From NCBI GenBank assembly GCA_963786395.1, contig CAWAZD010000022.1, positions 1-64,000 of the forward strand: a stretch of DNA of 64,000 bases, written 5' to 3'. A program made the position numbers and the translations under genes. The DNA comes from Fen-1301 sp963786395. Its GTDB lineage: Bacteria; Bacteroidota; Ignavibacteria; Ignavibacteriales; Ignavibacteriaceae. This document shows positions 35,071-44,423 of this stretch, piece by piece. Numbering within the stretch: the stretch's first letter is position 1; each line of letters starts with the position of its first letter. Below the pieces are notes generated by a model. It was not told the DNA's origin. It saw only the letters and a list, made by a program, of their open reading frames with translations, and did not search any database.

Positions 35071-37129
35071 CTTGATGGGCAGATTCTTTTGATTTGCGCT
35101 GATCTAATAATTTTTTTACATGATCTGGAACTTCATCATTTGTAGAAGAAGTAAATTCATCAGCCCCGTTCTTTTTGAACGGTGGTAATTCTTCACCTCT
35201 GATCAACTTATCAATTTCTTCTGAGTCAAGGATTTCTCTTTCAAGAAGTTCAAGTGATAATTTATGGAGCAAATCTATATTCTCTCTTAATATTTTCTCA
35301 GCTTTCACCATGCCATCGCTAACAATATGCCTTATCTCTTCATCTATTTCGATAGCCGTCTTTTCACTATAATCACGGTGTTTCTGAATTTCCCTACCAA
35401 GAAATATTTCTTCTTCCTTAGCTCCATAGCTTAAAGGTCCTAATTTTTCGCTCATACCCCATTCGCATACCATTTTACGCGCAATAGTAGTGGCTCTTTC
35501 AATATCATTACCCGCACCGGTATTGTATTCATGGAAGATGATTTTTTCCGCCGCTCTGCCGCCCAAAGCATAAGTTATTATTGCTTCAAGATAAGCTTTT
35601 GAATAAGTATGTTTTTCATCGATAGGCAAATAACTGGTTAAGCCTAACGCACGTCCACGTGGAATAATAGTTACCTTATGAACAGGATCTGCTTCCGGGA
35701 TCATCCTTGCAACAAGGACGTGTCCTATTTCATGATAGGCAGTAGTTTTCTTTTCTGATTCGGAGATGATCATACTCTTTCTCTCCATTCCCATCATTAC
35801 TTTATCTTTAGCCTCTTCAAAATCTTCCATCTCAACTTTTTTCTTATTCTTCCGTGCAGCCAGAAGAGCTGCTTCATTAACAAGGTTAGCCAATTCAGCG
35901 CCTGCCAGTCCCGGTGTACCTTTAGCCAGAATCTTCAAAGTAACATTGGGATCAAGAGGTATATTTCTGGTATGGACTTTAAGGATACCTTCCCTTCCTT
36001 TGACATCTGGTCTGTCAACGACAACCTGCCGATCAAATCTACCGGGTCTTAATAAAGCAGGATCCAAAACATCAGGGCGGTTAGTAGCAGCAATAATAAT
36101 AACACCATTACTCTGCTCAAAACCATCCATTTCAACTAAAAGTTGATTCAAAGTTTGTTCTCTTTCATCATGACCGCCGCCTAATCCAGCACCTCTATGC
36201 CTTCCGACAGCATCAATTTCATCAATAAAAATTATACATGGAGCATTTTTCTTTCCCTGCTCAAACAAATCCCTTACGCGGCTTGCTCCAACACCAACAA
36301 ACATTTCAACAAAATCAGCACCACTGATAGAGAAAAACGGAACACCGGCTTCCCCGGCTACAGCTCTTGCAAGTAAAGTTTTACCTGTTCCCGGAGGGCC
36401 TAACAAAAGTACACCTTTAGGAATTTTTCCGCCGAGTTTCTGGAACTTAGTTGGTTCCTTAAGAAATTCTATAATTTCAAAAAGTTCAGATTTTGCCTCA
36501 TCTGCTCCGGCTACATCACGGAAAGTAATTCTTGTTCCTGATTGGGTTATCAATTTTGCTTTGCTTTTACCGAATGAGAATATTCCGCGAGTTCCGCCGC
36601 CGGTACCCTGCATTCTTCTCATTATTAAAATCCAAACACCTATGATAATTATCCAGGGAACAAATCCAACAAGTATATTCAACCATTCATTAGATTCTTT
36701 TTCAAAAGTATAATTTATACCTTTTGATTTCCAAACGGCTTCCTGATCTTTAACAATAGGTTCAGGTAAATAAACAGAAATTTCTTTAACCCGGAGGTCT
36801 TTCCCATTAACTGAAATTGCCTCTTCACTTTTTAAAGTAGCCTTGAAGGAATAGTCATTTACATCAGTTTTTGTGATTGTTGCCTTAGCTATTTTATCAT
36901 CATTTAAAAGCTTTTCATATTGATTGTAAGGGACCTCAACATAATTTGCGGATCCGGTCTTGAAAAGCTGCATCAAAATAACAGCAGCAATTACAACTGC
37001 TCCCCAACCAAAAACTAGCCGGATAATTTTTGACCAATCAAAATTTTCATCGGGTTTATTGGGGCCACCAGGCTTCGGTAGTTTAGGAGGTTTGCTGTTG
37101 TTTTTATTATTATTATCGTTTTCAGACAT
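35057..37129 (-). CDS. ftsH: ATP-dependent zinc metalloprotease FtsH
   Basis: A 690-residue membrane AAA+ protease. Two membrane segments flank a periplasmic domain (residues about 35-57 and 148-168). The AAA domain has GPPGTGKT near residue 245, the IDEIDAVGRHRG Walker B area, and the second region of homology with ATNRPDVLDPALLRPGRFDR. The protease zinc site reads HEIGH near residue 463. Most FtsH proteins have HEAGH, so Ala is replaced by Ile but both His and the Glu are kept. It degrades misfolded membrane proteins. It follows hpt, in the order tilS-hpt-ftsH known from many bacteria. Confidence 0.96.
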   Translation of the reverse strand: MSENDNNNKNNSKPPKLPKPGGPNKPDENFDWSKIIRLVFGWGAVVIAAVILMQLFKTGSANYVEVPYNQYEKLLNDDKIAKATITKTDVNDYSFKATLKSEEAISVNGKDLRVKEISVYLPEPIVKDQEAVWKSKGINYTFEKESNEWLNILVGFVPWIIIIGVWILIMRRMQGTGGGTRGIFSFGKSKAKLITQSGTRITFRDVAGADEAKSELFEIIEFLKEPTKFQKLGGKIPKGVLLLGPPGTGKTLLARAVAGEAGVPFFSISGADFVEMFVGVGASRVRDLFEQGKKNAPCIIFIDEIDAVGRHRGAGLGGGHDEREQTLNQLLVEMDGFEQSNGVIIIAATNRPDVLDPALLRPGRFDRQVVVDRPDVKGREGILKVHTRNIPLDPNVTLKILAKGTPGLAGAELANLVNEAALLAARKNKKKVEMEDFEEAKDKVMMGMERKSMIISESEKKTTAYHEIGHVLVARMIPEADPVHKVTIIPRGRALGLTSYLPIDEKHTYSKAYLEAIITYALGGRAAEKIIFHEYNTGAGNDIERATTIARKMVCEWGMSEKLGPLSYGAKEEEIFLGREIQKHRDYSEKTAIEIDEEIRHIVSDGMVKAEKILRENIDLLHKLSLELLEREILDSEEIDKLIRGEELPPFKKNGADEFTSSTNDEVPDHVKKLLDQRKSKESAHQDDSN

Positions 37130-37157
37130 AAATTTATTATTTAGGTTCGTTTGTTAA

Positions 37158-37727
37158 TTATTTAATATTCTCTTCGTTAATGGCATATATTGCCCTTAAA
37201 TTTCTATATTTCTGGGCATAATCCAAACCATACCCAATGACAAATTTATCAGGAATATTAAAGCCAATATAATCAATTTTTACATTATATCTAAGACTTT
37301 TTGGCTTCACCAACAAGGAAACCACTGACATACTTGCCGGTTTATGCTTGACCATCATTTCTTCGATAAACTTAATAGAAAGCCCTGAATCGACAATATC
37401 TTCAACAATGATAATATCACGTCCTGTTACATCACAGCCAAGGTCTTTAACCAGTTTAACATTGCCGGAAGAAATTTTATCATCTCCGTAACTTGAAAGC
37501 TTGAAAAAATCCACTTCGCATTCCAATTCAACATTTCTTATTAGATCCGAATGAAATAAAGCAGCACCATTCAAAACTCCTATAAAAACAGGGAGTTTAC
37601 CCTTAAAATCATTTGTAATTTTTTCCCCTAATTCCTTAACCCTCTCATTTATTTTCAGTTCAGAAATAAAAGGAGTAAAGATGTCATGACCTACAATTAT
37701 TTTATCTTCGATTTTATTTTCAAACAT
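37158..37727 (-). CDS. hpt: Hypoxanthine phosphoribosyltransferase
   Basis: A 189-residue purine salvage enzyme that makes IMP or GMP from the base and PRPP. The PRPP-binding segment IIIVEDIVDSGLSIKFIEEM and the IGFNIPDKFVIGYGLDYAQKYRNL segment are characteristic. The first codons overlap the tilS end by 31 bases. The order tilS-hpt-ftsH is conserved in many bacteria and supports all three calls. Confidence 0.92.
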   Translation of the reverse strand: MFENKIEDKIIVGHDIFTPFISELKINERVKELGEKITNDFKGKLPVFIGVLNGAALFHSDLIRNVELECEVDFFKLSSYGDDKISSGNVKLVKDLGCDVTGRDIIIVEDIVDSGLSIKFIEEMMVKHKPASMSVVSLLVKPKSLRYNVKIDYIGFNIPDKFVIGYGLDYAQKYRNLRAIYAINEENIK

Positions 37728-39085
37728 AATTCTAATACTTTTTTAGTATCCTTTTTTATTTTGAATGTGTCATCAAGCCTGTGACCAATAACCCAGACAA
37801 TTTTTTTGCCATTAACCAGTATCAACTGATTTTTTTTTCTATGTGACTCGATTTTAATTTCATTTAGAAAATCTGAGACTAACTTAGAGCCTTTCATACC
37901 AAAAGGAATAAAACGATCGCCCTCCATCCAGGTTCTAATTATGAATTTATTATCCAATATATGATCAATTGAGATAAATTCACGTGTTTTATCTTTCCCG
38001 GGGGCAATTATCGTCTTTTCTATTGGTTTTGCGGAGATAATCAGGTTTCCGACAGCTTTTTCTTCCCCAATAACCAATTCCTCATAAACGTCATTAAATT
38101 CCGGAGAATCACAGTTTCTGATAAATATCAGATCCTTCCTTTCTTTATAGACGATTAAGTCGCCAGAAACCTTTATTTTAACACCAGAATCTTTAACTAC
38201 CAGATTTTTCAAAGAGTTAATATTGTTAAACGTGAGGTTTACAGAAAAGTTTCTTCCGGTTAACTCTTTTAAAGCAAAAGTTAAAAGTTCATCGTCTAAT
38301 TTCGATAATATTTCCAATGGAATTCTAAGCCCGTTTTTATCAGGAAGGATATCTTTTAACACTATATTGGTTTTATCTAAGAGATAGGAATAAATATTCC
38401 TGATATTCCTTGATGAATTAAAGAGGGCAAATTCCACTGATGGATTGAGATTCTGTTTTATTAAAGGGAGAAGTTTATGTCTAATAAAATTTCTTTCATA
38501 ATCCAGATCTTCATTTGATGAGTCTACTCTATAAGTAAGCTTTTCTTCATTAAGATATTTAATTATTTCTTCTTTATACACAATCAAAACGGGGCGGATA
38601 ATATTATCTCTAACAACAGGAATTCCAGAGATACCTTTCAGCCCTGTTCCCTTGATCAAATTAAGAAGAACAGTTTCAGCATTATCATTGATATGATGAG
38701 CGGTAGCAATCTTATTAAATCCTGTTCTTTTGATTAATTTATCAAGTTCTGAGTATCTAATTTTTCTGCCTGCTTCTTCAATTGAAATTTTATATTTAAG
38801 GGAGTACTGCCTTATATTTTTTCTGACAGAATAGAAGGGGATATTTAATCGGGAACACATATTCTCACAGAAGGATTCATCAAGATCAGCATCTTTCCCT
38901 CTGAGCATATGGTTAAGATGGAAAGCGGTTAATGAAAGATGAAATCTGTTCTGAAATTTCTTAAGAAAGTATAACAGAAAAACCGAATCAGGCCCGCCGC
39001 TGAAGGACACAATTATTTTGTCCCCTCTTAAAACAAGGGCATTTTCATCAATAAATTTAAGGACCTTTTGTTCAGTCTTTTTCAT
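37697..39085 (-). CDS. tilS: tRNA(Ile)-lysidine synthase
   Basis: A 462-residue enzyme that changes C34 of the tRNA-Ile with anticodon CAU to lysidine. The ATP-PPase loop is IVSFSGGPDSVFLLYFL near residues 25-41. The segments HHINDNAETVLLNLIKGTGLKG and YERNFIRHKLLP follow, then a TilS C-terminal domain with IPFGMKGSKLVSDFLNE. It begins 2 bases after the ribE stop and overlaps hpt at its 3' end. Confidence 0.93.
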   Translation of the reverse strand: MKKTEQKVLKFIDENALVLRGDKIIVSFSGGPDSVFLLYFLKKFQNRFHLSLTAFHLNHMLRGKDADLDESFCENMCSRLNIPFYSVRKNIRQYSLKYKISIEEAGRKIRYSELDKLIKRTGFNKIATAHHINDNAETVLLNLIKGTGLKGISGIPVVRDNIIRPVLIVYKEEIIKYLNEEKLTYRVDSSNEDLDYERNFIRHKLLPLIKQNLNPSVEFALFNSSRNIRNIYSYLLDKTNIVLKDILPDKNGLRIPLEILSKLDDELLTFALKELTGRNFSVNLTFNNINSLKNLVVKDSGVKIKVSGDLIVYKERKDLIFIRNCDSPEFNDVYEELVIGEEKAVGNLIISAKPIEKTIIAPGKDKTREFISIDHILDNKFIIRTWMEGDRFIPFGMKGSKLVSDFLNEIKIESHRKKNQLILVNGKKIVWVIGHRLDDTFKIKKDTKKVLELCLKIKSKIK

Positions 39086-39087
39086 TA

Positions 39088-39696
39088 CTAAAGTTGGATA
39101 TTCTCCGCCTTTCCTTCCATAATATTTTCAACATATTTACCGAGGACATCAAATTCAAGATTAACAGTATCGCCGGGTTTTTTACTGGAAAATATAGTCT
39201 CGCTCCAGGTATGAGGAATAATTCCAATGGAGAAATTTGTTTTAGTGACTTCTGCAACTGTCATACTGACCCCATCAATAGCCACAGAACCGACATAGAT
39301 GAGATATTTCCTGAAACTTTGGGGAAAACTAATTGTCATGAAATGGCTATTAGATAATACCTTTACAGATTCTACAATACCGGTAGTATCAACGTGTCCT
39401 AAAACAAAATGGCCACCTAATCTGGCTTCAGCTTTAAGGGGTCTTTCAAGATTTACATTATCGTTTATAGAAAGATGTCCAAGATTTGTTTTTTTCAGAG
39501 TCTCTTCAATTGTATCAAGGGAAAAGGTTTTATCTTTTAGCTCAACCACAGTAAGACAGACACCATTAACACTAATACTGCTGCCGATTTCAAGGTCATC
39601 AAAGACTTTATCGGCGGAAATTACTAATCTAAAACCGTCCCCGGTTTTTATTTTATTTAACAGAGTTCCTTTTTCTTCAACAAGACCGGTAAACAT
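39088..39696 (-). CDS. ribE: Riboflavin synthase alpha chain
   Basis: A 202-residue enzyme that dismutates two 6,7-dimethyl-8-ribityllumazine molecules to riboflavin. Two lumazine-binding repeats are visible. The first starts MFTGLVEEKG with SISVNGVCLTV. The second starts at about residue 98 with GHFVLGHVDTTG and VAIDGVSMTV. The ribD gene precedes it by 59 bases. No lumazine synthase (ribH) or ribBA lies close by, and I see no FMN riboswitch upstream of ribD or ribE. Confidence 0.93.
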   Translation of the reverse strand: MFTGLVEEKGTLLNKIKTGDGFRLVISADKVFDDLEIGSSISVNGVCLTVVELKDKTFSLDTIEETLKKTNLGHLSINDNVNLERPLKAEARLGGHFVLGHVDTTGIVESVKVLSNSHFMTISFPQSFRKYLIYVGSVAIDGVSMTVAEVTKTNFSIGIIPHTWSETIFSSKKPGDTVNLEFDVLGKYVENIMEGKAENIQL

Positions 39697-39755
39697 AATA
39701 TTTCCTTAAATCGATATTTATACTGAGTAAAAATAAATAATGGGAAGTTCTAAAG

Positions 39756-40844
39756 CTATTTATTCAATTCTACTAAAATATCATCCCCAATTTTTTCAAC
39801 ACTGGCAATCTTTACTTTAAACGAATTCCTAATGCTTTTAATTCCGATGTCATTTATAACAGGAAGTCCGGCACCTAAAAACTTAGGACTAATAAAGAGA
39901 AAAATATCATCGAATAAATTTTTATGAATAAAAGATGTAAATATTTCCCCGCCCCCTTCAACTAGAATAGAAGATATTTGAAGTTTGCTAAGCTCTTTAA
40001 GAGCAGCTTTAAGATCAAGTTTGTTTTTACCATCTTCATTCACAAAAACAATCTGTGCGCCGCAGTTAGTAAGTCTTTTAATTTTATTCTTTTTCTCAGC
40101 ATTATTTTTGGAAGTAACTACTATCAGCTTTTTATCCGAGTTATTTTGAAAGAGTTTATTTGAAGATCTAATTGAAAGTGTTGTATCTATTACAATCCTG
40201 AAAGGGTTTCTCCCTTCTACTAATCTTACAGTCAGATTAGGATCATCCCTTTTAACGGTACCGGCTCCGATAAGAACCGCATCATATTTAGTTCTAAGTT
40301 CATGGACATATTTTCTAGACTGAGATGATGATATCCATTTTGATTCGCGATGGACATCGGCAATTTTTCCGTCGATTGTCTGAGCAGCCTTTAAAGTAAC
40401 ATACGGCATACCAGTAAAGATATGCTTAAAAAAGAATTTATTAAGTTTAATGCAATCCTGTTCAAGAACACCAACTTTCACATCTATACCGGCGGACTTA
40501 AGTTTTCTAATACCTTTTCCGCTTACCAGGGGGTTCATATCTAAAGTACCAACTACAACTCTTTTAATTTTAGATTCTATTATTCTGTCAGAACAAGGAG
40601 GTGTTTTGCCCTGATGATTGCAAGGTTCCAGGTTAACATATAGAGTACTTCCTTCAACGCTTTCAATAGCGCTTTCGATGGCATTTATCTCCGCATGTTT
40701 CTCCCCGAATTTTTCATGGAACCCAGCGCCGATGATCCTTTCATTTTTAATAATAACACACCCCACAAGAGGATTGGGACTAACATAGCCCATCCCTTTC
40801 TTAGCAATTTCAATTGCTAATTTTATGTAGGATTCATCTGTCAA
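39756..40844 (-). CDS. ribD: Riboflavin biosynthesis deaminase/reductase RibD
   Basis: A 362-residue bifunctional enzyme. The N-terminal deaminase (residues 1-145) has the zinc motifs HAEINAI and LEPCNHQGKTPPC. The C-terminal reductase follows with VTLKAAQTIDGKIA near residue 155 and LVEGGGEIFTSFI near 296. It carries out steps two and three of riboflavin synthesis. It follows greA by about ten bases and precedes ribE on the same strand. Confidence 0.95.
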   Translation of the reverse strand: MTDESYIKLAIEIAKKGMGYVSPNPLVGCVIIKNERIIGAGFHEKFGEKHAEINAIESAIESVEGSTLYVNLEPCNHQGKTPPCSDRIIESKIKRVVVGTLDMNPLVSGKGIRKLKSAGIDVKVGVLEQDCIKLNKFFFKHIFTGMPYVTLKAAQTIDGKIADVHRESKWISSSQSRKYVHELRTKYDAVLIGAGTVKRDDPNLTVRLVEGRNPFRIVIDTTLSIRSSNKLFQNNSDKKLIVVTSKNNAEKKNKIKRLTNCGAQIVFVNEDGKNKLDLKAALKELSKLQISSILVEGGGEIFTSFIHKNLFDDIFLFISPKFLGAGLPVINDIGIKSIRNSFKVKIASVEKIGDDILVELNK

Positions 40845-40853
40845 ATTAAAAAC

Positions 40854-41330
40854 TTATTTTATTTCAAGAATTTCAAATTCCAGCAGGCCAGCCGGAGCTT
40901 TTACTTTAACACGGTCCCCGACTTTGGCACCCATAAGACCCTGTCCGACAGGCGAAGTAACAGAAATTTTACCTGCCTGGAAATCAGCTTCTTCAGGGGA
41001 CACCAGAGTATAGTCTATTATTTTATCCGTTTTTAAATTCTTGATTTGCACAGCAGAAAGGATATGGACCTGCCCGTCCAGTAGTTGGGATTTTTCAATA
41101 ATCCTAACTCTTGAAAGTAAATTTTCCATTTTACTTATTCTTAATTCAAATAAGCCCTGTTCCTCTTTTGCGGCGTCATATTCGGCATTTTCAGAAAGGT
41201 CACCGTGTGACCTAGCTTCAGCAATTTTCCTGGCCATTTCTTTGCGTCCGTTAATTTTCATTTCCTGAAGCTCTTTTTCAATCTCAACAAGTCTTTCTTT
41301 AGTTACATATACAAAGCCCTGATCCGACAT
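40854..41330 (-). CDS. greA: Transcription elongation factor GreA
   Basis: A GreA protein of about 158 residues that rescues paused RNA polymerase by stimulating transcript cleavage. I chose the ATG at 41330, giving MSDQGFVYVTKERLVEIEKE; a longer frame to 41390 runs through the ferritin terminator. The tip of the coiled coil shows GDLSENAEYDAAKEEQ with the conserved acidic residues. The C-terminal domain has SPVGQGLMGAKVGDRVKV. Confidence 0.95.
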   Translation of the reverse strand: MSDQGFVYVTKERLVEIEKELQEMKINGRKEMARKIAEARSHGDLSENAEYDAAKEEQGLFELRISKMENLLSRVRIIEKSQLLDGQVHILSAVQIKNLKTDKIIDYTLVSPEEADFQAGKISVTSPVGQGLMGAKVGDRVKVKAPAGLLEFEILEIK

Positions 41331-41353
41331 AATTGACACTCTTAAATGAATTA

Positions 41354-41387
41354 ATAAAAAAAATTGCCACCGCCTTAAGCAGTGGCA
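41354..41387 (-). terminator. Intrinsic terminator of the ferritin gene
   Basis: On the minus strand the stem is TGCCACTGC / GCGGTGGCA with a 5-base loop and one G-U pair, followed by a run of U. It lies about 85 bases past the ferritin stop and just before greA. Confidence 0.8.
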
Positions 41388-41470
41388 CATCGAAATTAAA
41401 GAATTTAGGTTTTGTTGTCAAGTAATAGTTTGAAAAATAATCACTTTTTCCTAAACTATTTTCACTAAAA

Positions 41471-41965
41471 TTATTGTTTAGCTCTTTGTCCTAATTCCCT
41501 ATCCAGAAATAAAAGTCCGGTTTTGTTATCTCCCACCATTTTGATTTTGTCAAGAATCCTTAAAGCAGTTGATTCCTCCTCAACTTGTTCACCAACAAAC
41601 CATTGAAGAAAATTAAACGTAGCATAGTCCTTTTCAGCAAGCGCAGTCCCTACAATTTCATCAATTGAATGTGTTACAGTCTTCTCGTGCTTATAGGTTG
41701 CCTCAAAAACGCCTAAAGCAGAGTCCCATTTTTCTCCCGGAGCGTCAATTTTCTGAAGGATAACCTTAGAATCAACATTAAGAATATAATCATAAAGCTT
41801 CATAGCATGGATATATTCTTCTCCTGATTGAACTCTCATCCATTTAGAAAACCCGCTGAGCATTTCCCCTTCAAAGTAAGCTGCCATTTGAAGATAAAGA
41901 TAAGAAGAGTATAATTCTTCATTTAACTGTTTATTAAGAGCCTTTGAAATTGTTTCTTTGACCAT
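41471..41965 (-). CDS. ftn: Ferritin (non-haem, Ftn type)
   Basis: A 164-residue four-helix protein that oxidises and stores iron. The ferroxidase residues can be seen in ELYSSYLYLQM (Glu and Tyr in helix A), GEEYIHAMKLYDYI (Glu-x-x-His in helix B) and WFVGEQVEEES (Glu in helix C). The start ATG at 41965 is preceded by AAAGGA. It is a single gene with its own terminator. Confidence 0.93.
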   Translation of the reverse strand: MVKETISKALNKQLNEELYSSYLYLQMAAYFEGEMLSGFSKWMRVQSGEEYIHAMKLYDYILNVDSKVILQKIDAPGEKWDSALGVFEATYKHEKTVTHSIDEIVGTALAEKDYATFNFLQWFVGEQVEEESTALRILDKIKMVGDNKTGLLFLDRELGQRAKQ

Positions 41966-42314
41966 GGTAAATCCTTTAAAATAGTTTGTTACAATAATTT
42001 ATAAAACATTTACTTATTTCAAAGTAACATACAGCATTGCAAAATTGAAATGTATAAAAGGTAAAGCATTCTTGAATTAACTCAGCTAATTCTATGGAAA
42101 TCCTATGGAAAGTCTATGAGTCTTAAGAACACGGGGTAAAAAAAGGGTTCTTTCAGGGTATTCTCAGGGTGACTTTTGGATTTACAATTTTTGTTATGGG
42201 GAAGAAATACCAGGGGTTTTAATCAAAATGAGATATACAATTCTCTTAACCAAAATAAAAAAAGTACTCCTCTACTCAATATACATCTGTTTTTTCGTTT
42301 TTGATCATATTTAT
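41966..42314. other. Gap with no recognised gene
   Basis: This gap of about 350 bases holds the ferritin upstream region and the 3' side of the M1 peptidase. It is AT-rich, with a short repeated phrase ctatggaaa (about 42093-42112), and otherwise I see nothing in it. Confidence 0.5.
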
Positions 42315-44273
42315 TTATTTCAGTAGAATCATTTTTTTAGTTGCAGTGTATGTACCGGCAGTAATTTTATAATAATAAACTCCGCTGGCAAATGACCTGC
42401 CAAGATTTGAAGTTGAGAATTCAATTGTATAGGTATTGGCAGCTTTTTCTTCATTCATTAGTTCAATAATCTCGTTACCGATTTCATCATATACTTTTAT
42501 TGTTACTAATGACCTTTGGGGTATTGAGAACTGAATTTTAGTAGATGGATTGAATGGATTTGGAAAGTTCTGTTTTAAATCAAAAGCCTGGGGTTTAAGA
42601 TCATCCGGAATATCATTCAGACTAAATGATTTCATTATGAAATTATCCGGATCAAAATTAAGGTCTGTTGGTTTACCCGATACAACGAAATTGAACTGCT
42701 GAGCCTGTTGATTATTTACGGCATTAAAAACTGTATCACCTAAGAGAGTACTTATTTTAATTTTGATTGGCATTGTGAAAAATGCGGGATTAGTATTTGT
42801 TTGCTGCGAAAGATTTATTGTTACATTATATAAGTTTCCGGAGATCAAATTATAACTCCAGCTTAAACCATATTGCGGATAATTTTCTCCATAGATCCAT
42901 TCCTGGAAAAAATAATTCAAGCTTTGTCCATAAACTGCTTCAGCATTCCTTTGGAAATCCTCCGTTACTGCGGTATTATAAACAAGGGCGGGATCAGAGG
43001 CATAAGTTTTGAGAATCCTGAAAAAGACTGAATCACCAGTAATTCCTCTTAGCATATGAAGAACGGCAGATCCTTTAGCATAACTGCGAGCAGCATCAAA
43101 GATTTGATTAAAATCCGTTATATCCTGTACCCAAATAGATCCAGCAGCAGATTTGGCGAGGTTCATTTCGCTACTCATGTATGACGAATAATTTGCATAG
43201 CCATATGCACCTTCATAATATAGTCCGGTACAATAGGTAGCAAAACCTTCATTTAGCCAGATGTGGTGCCAATCTCTGCAGGTAATTTTATCACCAAACC
43301 ATTGATGCCCCAACTCATGAGAAACGAGTGATTCGGAAAAACTCCCGGCAGAAGTGCAGGTTTGATGTTCCATTCCCCCGCCCCATCCAAATTGGGCATG
43401 TCCGTATTTCTCTCTTATAAAGGGATATTGTCCGAACAGACCAGAATAAATTTTAATCATAGTAGGAGTAAGGTCAAGGACGCTTTTAGCAATAGGAAAG
43501 GTTTCAGGATAAATGTGGTTCACAATCGGCATAGAATCCACCGGACTGTATTTATAATAATTAGTATAAACCGTAAAATTGGATACAGCAAGAGAAAGCA
43601 GATATTGCGCAATAGGATAACTGTTTTTCCATTTGAAAGTTTTAGTTCCGTTTCCATTATCGACAATGTCAATGAGTAAACCATTGGAAGCAGCGTATAA
43701 ATTTGATGGACAAGTAATCCACTGATCTGAGGAATCTGCTTTATCGGCAGGAGTGTCTTTGCACGGGAACCAATCGCTTGAACCGTAGGGTTCACTTAAA
43801 GTATAGATTGATGGTGTACCTGAATGACTTCCAAAAGTGAAACTTCCGAATCCTGAAGAAGACGGATTTCCATGATAATATATTACTGTAGAAATAAGTT
43901 CACTGCTGGCATAAGCTCTTGGCAAAGTTATAATTATCTGGTTATTAATATGGTTGAATGAATTACCAGTTCCGTTTATAGTAAGAGAATCAACAGTCAT
44001 ATTATTATTCATATCAAGGAAGAATTGACTTATTGAATTAACCGGTTTAAGGTTAACTGTTACAATCCCCTTCAGATTTTGCGGACTTAGGATGAGGTTA
44101 ATATCCAGTTTATAATATTGGATATCTATTGTTTGGTCACCCGGGTACAAGGCTTTTTTAATTTTATCAGCCTGAAGATGTTGTTTCATCTCTGATTCAA
44201 TGAACTCCGGTACTTGCCCAAGGAGCGCCTTTGAAACAAATAAACAAATAAGTAAGATATAACTATAGTTCAC
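42315..44273 (-). CDS. Secreted M1 family metallopeptidase with T9SS sorting domain
   Basis: A 652-residue aminopeptidase-like protein with a signal peptide (MNYSYILLICLFVSKALLGQ). The M1 features are present: GGGMEHQTCTSAG (GxMEN-like), the zinc site HELGHQWFGD near residue 320 and the second ligand in NEGFATY about 20 residues later, so the active site is intact. From about residue 565 comes a T9SS type A sorting domain with NFPNPFNPSTKIQFSIPQRS and a final TKKMILLK. It should act outside the cell or on the surface, cutting peptides. M1 enzymes with such a C-terminus are common in this group. Confidence 0.88.
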   Translation of the reverse strand: MNYSYILLICLFVSKALLGQVPEFIESEMKQHLQADKIKKALYPGDQTIDIQYYKLDINLILSPQNLKGIVTVNLKPVNSISQFFLDMNNNMTVDSLTINGTGNSFNHINNQIIITLPRAYASSELISTVIYYHGNPSSSGFGSFTFGSHSGTPSIYTLSEPYGSSDWFPCKDTPADKADSSDQWITCPSNLYAASNGLLIDIVDNGNGTKTFKWKNSYPIAQYLLSLAVSNFTVYTNYYKYSPVDSMPIVNHIYPETFPIAKSVLDLTPTMIKIYSGLFGQYPFIREKYGHAQFGWGGGMEHQTCTSAGSFSESLVSHELGHQWFGDKITCRDWHHIWLNEGFATYCTGLYYEGAYGYANYSSYMSSEMNLAKSAAGSIWVQDITDFNQIFDAARSYAKGSAVLHMLRGITGDSVFFRILKTYASDPALVYNTAVTEDFQRNAEAVYGQSLNYFFQEWIYGENYPQYGLSWSYNLISGNLYNVTINLSQQTNTNPAFFTMPIKIKISTLLGDTVFNAVNNQQAQQFNFVVSGKPTDLNFDPDNFIMKSFSLNDIPDDLKPQAFDLKQNFPNPFNPSTKIQFSIPQRSLVTIKVYDEIGNEIIELMNEEKAANTYTIEFSTSNLGRSFASGVYYYKITAGTYTATKKMILLK

Positions 44274-44423
44274 TATTTTTATTCCAATATATTTCCATCA
44301 GAATTATAGTAATAATTATTATAGGAATTATGATATGCTTATCACTTTACACAATAATTAATATTTACTCCTTTTCCCAGTTATTGAATGACAAAGGGAA
44401 TCCTTAGAACAGGCATCCCACGT

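Noticed and set aside
39697..39755. FMN riboswitch before ribE
   Set aside because: The space before ribE is only 59 bases and the gap before ribD about 10, and neither shows the conserved RFN core.
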